From IMG/VR virus record IMGVR_UViG_3300048117_000033, positions 1 through 41,990 of that record: DNA of 41,990 nucleotides; one strand, 5' to 3'. Under the pieces are notes generated by a model. That model made no database searches. It was given only the letters and a program-made list of their open reading frames with translations, and was not told the DNA's origin. Positions within the stretch are counted from its first letter, which is position 1. Each line of letters begins with the position of its first letter. Of this stretch, positions 8,296 to 16,000 are shown one piece after another. The position numbers and the translations under genes are program-made. Source of the DNA: a virus.

Positions 8296-8569
8296 CTTTA
8301 TGCGACCAGTAACGTGCAGATAGCTTAGAAGGCTTGCTATCCTGTGCGTTATGTCGCGCATAATAACTCTTCTTTCTGGCTTTATCCTTAGCAGTAGTAG
8401 GATTCTTTCCTGCTCCCCTCACTCCCTGCTGACCAAATCGAATTGTTTTTATTTTATCGCCTACTTTGGCGACAACCACATGGGACTTCTTAGGGTGGTT
8501 AGGTGTACGCTTAGGTTTATTAAACCCAGATACACCTGCTCTAGCTAATCGCGGGTCTTTCTTTCTCAT
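8285..8569 (-). CDS. Conserved small basic phage protein
   Basis: 94 residues, strongly basic. It contains MRKKDPRLARAGVSGFNKPK, then KSHVVVAKVGDKIKTIRFG and a C-terminal KLSARYWSHKVKW, a pattern I know from small conserved proteins of marine and other environmental phages. I believe it belongs with the DUF5872-like group, though I cannot confirm the number. The VVVAKVGDKIKTIRFG segment looks like a two-strand beta hairpin. It is the last gene of the leftward unit, overlapping the previous one by 4 nt (ATGA). DNA binding or packaging is plausible from composition only. Confidence 0.8.
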   Translation of the reverse strand: MRKKDPRLARAGVSGFNKPKRTPNHPKKSHVVVAKVGDKIKTIRFGQQGVRGAGKNPTTAKDKARKKSYYARHNAQDSKPSKLSARYWSHKVKW

Positions 8570-8814
8570 CGTTTCTTCCCCTTATGTAAGCCATGTCGGG
8601 CGTGTTGCTTACCCTTTCTGGTGGCTTGCCGTTTCTTTTTATTAGCTGCCGCTAGTTTCTTTCTACCTGCAGCAGTGGACTTCAGCTTAGCAATAGTCTT
8701 TTTAGGTGCATATACCTCACCAGTTTTTGAAGACTTCTTACCGCTTGCCGTAGTCCACTTCTGAGCTGTCCACTTCTTTAAAGACCTTTGTGGTTTACGT
8801 AGTGTTGTAGCCAT
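8566..8814 (-). CDS. Small highly basic protein, DUF5872-like
   Basis: 82 residues, almost a third Lys and Arg. SLKKWTAQKWTTASGKKSS followed by TGEVYAPKKTI is a recognisable segment of small phage proteins (usual form: LKKWTxQKWRTxSGKxS, GERYLPxxA). The rest is Lys-rich and probably disordered until DNA bound. It shares a base with its neighbour's stop (TAATG) and overlaps the next gene, so it is co-translated within the basic-protein cluster. Confidence 0.8.
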   Translation of the reverse strand: MATTLRKPQRSLKKWTAQKWTTASGKKSSKTGEVYAPKKTIAKLKSTAAGRKKLAAANKKKRQATRKGKQHARHGLHKGKKR

Positions 8815-8996
8815 TACTTATACCCTCCACCTGCTTTCTTATATTCTCTAGCCAACATCTGAGCCTTCCTAGCTGACCACTGACCCGCCCTGCCGCCTTT
8901 AGAACCTGCTTTAATTTTATTAAACAGTCTCTTACGCATTGCGGGTTTAGTATAGTTTCCTGCCTTATTAACTGTAGATTTTTTCTTGGTGGGCAT
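8814..8996 (-). CDS. Small conserved basic protein (NKAGNYTKPxMRKRLF type)
   Basis: 60 residues. The sequence NKAGNYTKPAMRKRLFNKIK, then GSKGGRAGQWSARKAQMLA and a C-terminal KAGGGYK, matches a short family found in many aquatic phage genomes, often beside other basic small proteins. Function unknown. The N-terminal MPTKKKS tail and central helices resemble a small DNA-binding protein. The start lies 10 nt downstream of the stop of the large basic protein gene. Confidence 0.82.
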   Translation of the reverse strand: MPTKKKSTVNKAGNYTKPAMRKRLFNKIKAGSKGGRAGQWSARKAQMLAREYKKAGGGYK

Positions 8997-9006
8997 AAGC
9001 GTTACC

Positions 9007-10380
9007 TCACATTTTCATTGCTTTGTTCATGGCTTTTGCGTACGGATCTGCACCTGTTTTTACACCGTATTTAGTTTTAGGTACTTTGATAATCCGGGGG
9101 CTTACTGGAGATTTTGCCATACGCTTTGGTGCAGTCATGGCTTTACCCATTGTCAGTTTACCGCCTACTCGTCGCATACCTCCAGAGGCCGGTCTCATAG
9201 TTCCGCCAAACATACGACCAAAGATACCGCGACGAACGCCAGATGTTCTCTTAGCCTGTCTTTTAAGAGATCCAAATAACCCGCGACCCTTGTAGGCGCT
9301 TTTAGAAACTTTAGTACCGACTGCGCGTTTCTTACCTATAGCTGTTCGAGTCTTACCTAAGATTCCTCGTTTCTTGAAGCGGTTTATCATAGGGCTTCCT
9401 GTAGCGGCCTTTCTTTTAACACCTGTAAGCTTAGCTCTCATTGGGTTTGTGTTTGTTCTTCGAACCATGCGCTTTATCATGCCGCCAAACATACGTCGTT
9501 GTCTTGTGGCAGTAGATGGACGACCTCTACGAGAAGTAGGTGCCCCTATGCGACGACTAACTCCTGCACGACTTCTACGTCTAGCTGCTGCTGATCTACG
9601 TGCTGCTAGGTTCTGAGATCTTGTGTTAGGTCTACGTGTAGGCGCTCTACGTGTTGTACGTGTTGTAGGTACTCGACGAGTAGGTGCGCGTCTGCGCGAT
9701 GGCGCTCTACGTCTCATTGCAGCCATGCGTCTACGTGCCGCTAACAAACGTGCTCGTCGTTGAGCAGGTGTCATGCGTGTAGGTGCTCGTCTGCGCGAGG
9801 GCGCTCTGCGTTTTGCTGCCGCTGCTCGTCTACGTGCCATGAGTTGATTATACGCTGCTGTGCCGCGTTTAGGCATTACTGCAGGTCTACTTGTAGTTGT
9901 TCTAGGCTTCAACCCCACACGCTTACGTAGCTTATTCATTGCAGCTTGTTTAGCCGCTTTAGTTAGACCGTACTTTTTAGTGTAGTTGTTAATTGCCTTA
10001 GTGCCTTTACCTCGCTTAATTGCAAACTTTTGAGCTTCACTTAATAGTCTCTTCTGGTCTCGACCAAGACCTGCTCTAGCTTTAGACTGGCTACGTCTCT
10101 TAGCTGCGGCTCTTTGTGCAAGAGTTTGTCTAGCTGTTTTAGACATTGCAATGCCGCCACGTTGTTGTGTAGGGGCTTTACGTTTTGCAGGGGCTGCTGC
10201 AGCTTTTCGTTGGTCTCCGTATTTACGGGTATAGTCTACCATTTGTTTTGTAATAGCTCCTGCGCCTTTCTTAACTGCACCTGCTTGAGCGCTTCCTAGT
10301 AATCTCTTTTGTGCTGCACTTAGAGCACCGCCCACAGCCTTCTTGGTACGCTTGGCAGGGGCTTTCTTTTTGTATGGCAT
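9007..10380 (-). CDS. Large Arg/Lys-rich protamine- or histone H1-like protein
   Basis: 457 residues of extreme basicity. Residues 22-55 and 107-138 are two copies of a module (QKRLL..AQ..A.K.G....I..YT.KYG) that may fold as a small helical domain. Between about 180 and 290 the protein is mostly Arg, Ala, Pro and Thr, including an exact 12-residue duplication RRAPSRRRAPTR at 191-202 and 225-236. The C-terminal third has Gly/Arg/Met-rich segments (RGIFGRMFGGTM). This composition resembles protamines and the tails of histone H1, so condensation of phage or host DNA is the obvious guess. No enzymatic motif is seen. It is encoded with three other basic proteins downstream of the lysis genes. Confidence 0.85.
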   Translation of the reverse strand: MPYKKKAPAKRTKKAVGGALSAAQKRLLGSAQAGAVKKGAGAITKQMVDYTRKYGDQRKAAAAPAKRKAPTQQRGGIAMSKTARQTLAQRAAAKRRSQSKARAGLGRDQKRLLSEAQKFAIKRGKGTKAINNYTKKYGLTKAAKQAAMNKLRKRVGLKPRTTTSRPAVMPKRGTAAYNQLMARRRAAAAKRRAPSRRRAPTRMTPAQRRARLLAARRRMAAMRRRAPSRRRAPTRRVPTTRTTRRAPTRRPNTRSQNLAARRSAAARRRSRAGVSRRIGAPTSRRGRPSTATRQRRMFGGMIKRMVRRTNTNPMRAKLTGVKRKAATGSPMINRFKKRGILGKTRTAIGKKRAVGTKVSKSAYKGRGLFGSLKRQAKRTSGVRRGIFGRMFGGTMRPASGGMRRVGGKLTMGKAMTAPKRMAKSPVSPRIIKVPKTKYGVKTGADPYAKAMNKAMKM

Positions 10381-10398
10381 AATAATCTCTCCTAAGTT

Positions 10399-10803
10399 TT
10401 ATTTATTTCGGCTTACGCCTTTGGTCTTCTCCACAGTTCTCATAGCACCTAATCCAAGCATACCCATGAGTACTGGCATCATTGTTGATATATCTAATAC
10501 AGGGACCGTAATGGTAGAATCGGCAACAGCAAGCGCAAAATTTGCCATTGGGATAAGAAGGTAGTTGCTCGCGAGTCCAAGACAACAAGTCCAACCAACA
10601 GCCGGTCTCCAACCTGACACAAATAAACTCTTGTGTGCCGCTTCTGTCTTATTAACTTCAATCTGCGCTTTCGCAAGGTCCTGCGCGTGTCTTTCAGCCA
10701 TTGTCGATAGTTCAAACGCAATCGCATTCTTCTTGTCTTTATCCTCTATGAATTTGTCTAATAATCCTGTAACAGGTCCCACTAATGAATTTAAATTTAA
10801 CAT
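10399..10803 (-). CDS. Holin, GTA/3TM type
   Basis: 134 residues. A helical, charged N-terminal half (1-58) is followed by SGWRPAVGWTCCLGLASNYL and a second hydrophobic segment near 105-122 ending MLGLGAMRTVEKTKG. The GWRPxVGW start, the LD...L.GMLGLGxxRTxEK end and the two to three membrane segments are the signature of the 3TM holin family first seen in gene transfer agents. It would form the inner-membrane lesion that lets the endolysin out. It sits in a lysis block with the membrane-anchored coiled coil and the M15 endopeptidase. Confidence 0.88.
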   Translation of the reverse strand: MLNLNSLVGPVTGLLDKFIEDKDKKNAIAFELSTMAERHAQDLAKAQIEVNKTEAAHKSLFVSGWRPAVGWTCCLGLASNYLLIPMANFALAVADSTITVPVLDISTMMPVLMGMLGLGAMRTVEKTKGVSRNK

Positions 10804-10810
10804 AGTATCC

Positions 10811-11287
10811 TCACTTCAAAGGGTTTGAAAGATAGTCCATACCATCCCACAAGTCCTGAATTTCCCTATTAATTGTTTTAAGTTTAGAGTCTAGCTTCTC
10901 AGCCTCAGCAGCTAGTAGTTCTGCTTTAGCTACTGTAGCCTTCATAGTCTCTATGTCTTTTTCTAATTGATTTACTTTGTCATCAACCTTCAACAGACTT
11001 GCTTGCTGCTCCGCTATTGTTTTGAGGTTGACACCTAGCTCGGCTAGTTTACCTTGAAGCTTTGAAACATCATTAGCCTCTAGCTCCTGCTCAATCAAAA
11101 GAACCTTTTCTTCAAGGGGTGTAATGTTAGGTATAAATAAACTTTCAACACCTTCTAGTCTTGAATATAAACTAGAGGCTGTCCACACACCACCGCCTAT
11201 AGTAGTGGCTAAAGAAAATACAACAGCTATGTAAATTCCTTTTAACTTAACGCCACCGATTGTTAGTTCTGCATCTGCTAAACTCAT
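10811..11287 (-). CDS. Membrane-anchored coiled-coil protein (possible inner-membrane spanin)
   Basis: 158 residues. A short cytoplasmic N-terminus (MSLADAELTIGGVKLKG) leads into one membrane segment near 18-40, then a long coiled coil (about 58-145) rich in Leu, Lys and Glu, ending in LWDGMDYLSNPLK. The same plan, with MSLAD at the start and LWxxMDxLSxNPL at the end, recurs in marine phages. Topology and position beside the holin fit an Rz-type inner-membrane spanin, but no lipoprotein partner (Rz1) is seen. The open frame has an ATG two codons upstream; 11287 is preferred because AGGTG is correctly spaced only from it. Confidence 0.75.
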   Translation of the reverse strand: MSLADAELTIGGVKLKGIYIAVVFSLATTIGGGVWTASSLYSRLEGVESLFIPNITPLEEKVLLIEQELEANDVSKLQGKLAELGVNLKTIAEQQASLLKVDDKVNQLEKDIETMKATVAKAELLAAEAEKLDSKLKTINREIQDLWDGMDYLSNPLK

Positions 11288-12123
11288 TCGCATTCACCTG
11301 TCATAAAGCACTTGTAGCCTTGAGCTGTAGGACCAGTAAGATAAAAATCTGAGTCGCTGCCTGCAGCTAGAATGTCTACTTCGCTCATGTACAGATTTAA
11401 GCCTATGTCGTCACCACCATTCAGGTAAACGGCTGTTAAGTTGCGTGTTGTGTTGTAGCCCATTGACACCCACTGTGCATTGGCATCATACATAATACTT
11501 GTTTGCTCAGCTGTAGTGTTAGCGTTTTCAATGCCCTGCTCTAAAAAGGCTACTGCATCTTCAGAGTTTGCTACAGATAGATAAGCTGAAGCGTTGTTGG
11601 CGTGAGTTTCAATATCATCTACTGACTGATTGTATGTATCTACATCTTCTTGAGATATAGAAAGAACTTCTTGGTTTGAAGAAACAAACTCCAATACTTC
11701 TGCTTCCTGTGCAGGCGTGGTAGCTTCTTCAACTCTTTCAGTTACTTCTACTACTTGAACCATTTCAATAACAACGTCTGCAAATGTTTCAACAGCATTG
11801 CTCATTAACTCTAGTTCATCCATAGCCTTGTTTTCTAATACAGCCTTGATGTCTCCATAAGGCTGATAGTTAGTAGCAAAGCTACTTAAAGCAGCGTTGT
11901 AAGCATCGAGTTGCTCGGTACTGATATGCGCTGTAGAGGATAAACTCCCGTCGCTTAGTGCATCACCGTGGTGAGCATACTCAGTAGCAGCACCTACAAG
12001 TGTAATACCTGTATCAATTTGATTTACAATAGCAGTAGAGGTGTCTAGTAAATTATCTAGCTCACTTGATGCTGTTACGGAACTTAGCGCTAACAGAGAT
12101 AATATCTTCAGCTTGTTCTTCAT
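11284..12123 (-). CDS. Exported protein of unknown function in lysis block
   Basis: 279 residues with a clear signal peptide (MKNKLKILSLLALSSVTASS; no lipobox Cys), so probably periplasmic. The mature part is acidic, Ala/Thr/Val-rich and mostly helical, with EVTERVEEATTPAQEAEVLE in the middle and the only two cysteines at the very C-terminus (YKCFMTGECE). No family is recognised. Its first 62 nt overlap the end of the preceding gene, and the start is supported by TTGGAG 9 nt upstream within that gene. It also overlaps the coiled-coil gene by 4 nt. It may act with the spanin-like protein or M15 enzyme in the envelope. Confidence 0.75.
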   Translation of the reverse strand: MKNKLKILSLLALSSVTASSELDNLLDTSTAIVNQIDTGITLVGAATEYAHHGDALSDGSLSSTAHISTEQLDAYNAALSSFATNYQPYGDIKAVLENKAMDELELMSNAVETFADVVIEMVQVVEVTERVEEATTPAQEAEVLEFVSSNQEVLSISQEDVDTYNQSVDDIETHANNASAYLSVANSEDAVAFLEQGIENANTTAEQTSIMYDANAQWVSMGYNTTRNLTAVYLNGGDDIGLNLYMSEVDILAAGSDSDFYLTGPTAQGYKCFMTGECE

Positions 12124-12688
12124 TTACAGTTTCTCCAATGTTTAGAATAGAATCATACCATCCTTTTGTTTTGCGGTTATAGTCTGGGATATAAATCTCA
12201 GGCTGCATTTTAAGAGCTAAGTAGGCTCTCTTTCCTGCTACTAGTCTAGAGTTTTGGAGTATTGGGCAGGGTGTACCTGATGTTAGCATAGCCTTCCAAA
12301 CCTCTAGAGACTCACACATTCTTGATACTGCTGCAACTTTCATGCCTAAGTCAGACAACAGCTTAGCATCTCTACGTCTATCACAGTTAGGGTCAATGTC
12401 GTATGTACCGCTACTGAACCCTACACCCACTGTTTGTAGTGAGCCGCCTGTACCTTTGAGGCAAGTATCCATTCCGTTAGACATATAGCTCGGTGTGATT
12501 GCAGAGCCTACTGGTATCTCGCTGCTGCTTCCTGCCCCGTTGTAAGTGTTGCTAACTGAATCGTCTTGTGTGTTGTTGTTACTATTTGTAGTCGAGTTCT
12601 CACCGTGAAAAGTATTTAAACTGCCTTCTTGAGCATTATCTGCTAACACAGACACAGACATAAACAACATAAACAAAATACGAAACAT
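12062..12688 (-). CDS. Exported protein with Asn/Ser/Thr linker and Cys-rich C-terminal domain
   Basis: 208 residues. A signal peptide (MFRILFMLFMSVSVLA) is followed by a low-complexity Asn/Thr/Ser stretch, then a compact domain with cysteines spaced as DTCLKGTGGSLQT, DPNCDRRRDAK, LGMKVAAVSRMCES and SGTPCP. Small exported phage proteins with this plan (polar linker plus GMKVAAVS..C...GTPCP) occur in several marine phages; their function is not known to me. The frame has a Met four codons earlier, but the ATG at 12688 shares a base with the endopeptidase stop (TAATG), the arrangement used elsewhere in this operon. Confidence 0.78.
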   Translation of the reverse strand: MFRILFMLFMSVSVLADNAQEGSLNTFHGENSTTNSNNNTQDDSVSNTYNGAGSSSEIPVGSAITPSYMSNGMDTCLKGTGGSLQTVGVGFSSGTYDIDPNCDRRRDAKLLSDLGMKVAAVSRMCESLEVWKAMLTSGTPCPILQNSRLVAGKRAYLALKMQPEIYIPDYNRKTKGWYDSILNIGETVNEEQAEDIISVSAKFRNSIK

Positions 12689-13035
12689 TAGTATTTCCAC
12701 ATGACTGGATAGCTATCTCTAGTATCTACGTGTATAAAAGTCTTAGCCACTCCAATGCCTCCAAAGCCCATAGCCATCGCATTCTTAACTATCTGATATC
12801 TTTGAGCGCCTCCAGAGACTTTAATGTCTGCGGCAATCCCACGGGCGTGTGTGCCCGGAACAGTCTTACGCGCCTCAATGCTATGATTTTTACTTCTATA
12901 TCCACTAGTTATGATAAACGGAAACCCACAGTTCTCTCGCAGCTGATCTAGCTTTCTAATAAACTCGATATCCATTTCATTTTCGCCAGTCTCTTGACAG
13001 TCAAAGTCTGACAGTTTAAAATATTTAAACTCCAT
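12688..13035 (-). CDS. Endolysin, peptidase M15 family
   Basis: Zinc peptidase that cuts peptide cross-links of peptidoglycan at the end of infection. Zinc ligands H63 and D70 are in GTHARGIAADIKV and H102 is in TFIHVDTRD; SGYRS near 44-48 is the usual upstream motif. At 115 residues it is a single catalytic domain with no signal peptide or wall-binding module, so it needs the holin to cross the membrane. AAGGAG lies 5 nt before the ATG, and the start overlaps the end of the giant virion-protein gene by 11 nt. Confidence 0.92.
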   Translation of the reverse strand: MEFKYFKLSDFDCQETGENEMDIEFIRKLDQLRENCGFPFIITSGYRSKNHSIEARKTVPGTHARGIAADIKVSGGAQRYQIVKNAMAMGFGGIGVAKTFIHVDTRDSYPVMWKY

Positions 13036-16000
13036 TGTTACTCCTTAGTTTATTTGTTAATACCTCTGAAGCTACTAAGCCACCTTCTGCAAACATTGGT
13101 AATCCTTTTAGTATGTCTTCACGCATCTTATCTGTTACTTGCATTACTGGTAATTTAACTGGTTCACCGTTCTGCATTATTTCTTTTAGTTCAATTTTAA
13201 CACCATACTTTTTAGCGAAGTTACTATCTAAAAGTTTAATAAGAGTTTTATCATAGAACTGTTTCATTTTTTCTCCACCAGTTTCTACGCCATCAACGAC
13301 TTCAATCTGCTGATTTCTTTTTGCTTGCATCCGTCCAGTAGTTAACGCTACCTCATCATATCCACCATCAGCTGCTTCAATCATTGCTTTTCTTAATCCG
13401 AGTAGTGCCCATTTCTTTTCATTCTTAAACGGAAGATCTGGAACTTCTGGAGGCAGAGAATCGTCAATAGTTTTTATTTCAGCCCTGACACGTTTTTTAT
13501 TATCTACATGCTCAGCCTTGTTTAAAATACCATCTTCATAATAGCTGTTTATTTTCTGTAACTGCTCAACAAGCTCTTTCTTTTTATCTTTTAACTCAGT
13601 AACTTCTTCAACTGTAAGTTTATTTGTGCCTACATTTTCTTTAGTAATGTACGAACCCTTAGCTTTCTGATGGGCATCGCTTTGAATTTCATCAATTAAA
13701 AGAACTTTACTGTTTCCGTCTTTAGGCTTAACATCTGCTAAACGTAGGTGAGCCACAAAGTTTTTAAGAGTGGGGAAATGTGAGTGAGTGAAATCCTTAT
13801 CAATTTTTTTAAATCTTGTAGGGAGAGCAACTGTTATTTCTCTATAATTTTTGGTGTTACCGCCCTCAAAAGCAAAATCTAAGTGCATCCTGTTAGCTGT
13901 AAAGTCTAAATCGCCACCAATGCCCTTCCCTGTTTCCTGTTCCTCTATTCGCTTAAAGACTGATTCTACTAACGCTTCATAAGCGTCATCGCTTAGATCG
14001 TCCATACCTTCAAGCTCTCCGGGGGAGTTGTTTCGCAGCCATTGTATCGTTGCAAATTCAGGATCGTCTTCAAACATCTCTGCAATATCTTCAAACGAAG
14101 GCGCGTCAGTATCATTAGCCCCTACAGTACCTTTCTTAGTTTCAACATCAAAGTTGGTTTCTTTCAAGTGCTGCTGAATCTCTTCTTTAGTTACAGACGG
14201 CTTAGCGGCAAACTTATCTTTTGCTCCGGTCCACTCTAGCTCTTCGTCAGTAACACCTTTATCTCGAAGCCTTTTAAGCATGACATCACCTGTGCCTTCT
14301 TTTTGATCTAAGTTCCCGGCTTCTTTTTCTGCCTTGCTAAACAGACCTGATTCTTTTTTATCAGCAAAGTACTTTATAACTTTTCCAACGAGCTGACCTT
14401 TACTATACTTACGTCTTTCTTTGCTTTCAGAAGGTGTCATAAACTTAGCGGAGCTTTCTTTAATTAGCCTATCAATTTCTTTCTCGGCTTCTTTAAAGTT
14501 TTTAGCTTTAATCTCTGCTCCTAGTTTATTATTGTGTATATCCATAGGTCTACCGACAGTATCCATTGTCACGTATTCCCGAATGTTTGCAGCCGCTAGA
14601 GCTGCTTTAGGGTTCTTAGATCTTTGCGTGATAAACCCTAAAGCTAAGTGAGCTGCAGCGTCACCCTTACCATCATAAGCTTCTTTCTCTGGATATCGTT
14701 GGCGTTGGCTCTTAGCCCATTCTAGGTCCGCACCTTTAATGCCTAGCGCTTTTGCGATAACTCCACCCGAGTATTTGCGATTACGTACTTTGCCGCCCTC
14801 AGCCATCTTAAGACTTCTAACAGGGTTTAGCTCATCCATAAATGCTGCACCCGCTTCTTCTGCGTATGAAACTCCAGTATACTTGTTAATACGCGCAGAA
14901 GGATTTTTAGGTGCATTGGGAACTAACTCGCCTACCAAGCCTCCTTCAACCTTCTTAGTTCTTTCTTTTTTCTCAACTTCAATTTCTTGTAGAGGGTCGA
15001 TCAACGAAGTGTTTTTAAAGTTAGAATAAAGGCTGTGTAGCTCAGAGTAAACTTTTCGTGCTGTCTCATCCTTACCTAAAGGAGTCTTCTCGTTAATTAA
15101 AGCGCGGAGTTTTCTGTCCGGCTTATCAGGATAAAAGTCTCCGTTTATTAATGTGTTGGCTTCGCTTTTGCTCATACCGTGATCTCTCAAGTACTTCCGA
15201 GTTTCCCGAGTACCTATTAGCATTTCGGAAGCTTTGACTTTACGATAAAGATCTTGAGATAGTTTTAGTTTAGTTTCTTGACGTTGTTTATAACGACCAA
15301 CTATCTGCCCACTGCTTTTTCTATAATCAACACCGATAGAAATAACTTCTTGGGTTTTTCTTTTGTAATCCCTTACAGCAAACTTCATGGTATTTTCAAT
15401 ATCTAGCTCTTTGAATTTGAAGCCAGTCAAATGTGCAGCAAGCTCAGGCTTCCAGTCTTTAACCTTACCAGTACTTTTATTAGGTCTTTGATCGAAAGAT
15501 TTATATAGTGTCGTAGCGCTTCCGGGCATTAGGGTTTCACCTAAATGATATATAAAGTTACCTGTTTTTTCAGACATAGATAGCCCCGGAGTAAATAACT
15601 CTTTTCCGTTCCTGTCTCGACCGTTAGAGTTCCATACCGCAGTTGCTACATCTACAATAGCATCTGTTAAAATAGCTTCGTCTACGTAAGGCTTTAACAA
15701 TGTCATAGAGAAAGAGGCAGTAGCATCTAGAATACGTTTATCAAACTCTGCTTCAGTTATTTCTCCCTCCGTCCAAGACCTGTGTGCAGCACGGAAAGGC
15801 TCTTTAATGGCGCTATATGAATCAACAAACTGAGTATCGTTTGTGTATATCTTATCTCCAACACGCACCACGTTACGGGGCGAGTCTTTAGACCACGGAG
15901 TTTCACTAAGAACTGCAATTGCTTTCTGTTCTTCGTCTCCAAAGCCTGCCATCTGACCAGTAAAATTAGCTAAAGCCGCCCAACCTGTTGTAGTTACAGT

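Noticed and set aside
9374-9616. Antisense frames opposite the Arg-rich gene
   Set aside because: Arg codon runs produce long antisense open frames by composition alone.
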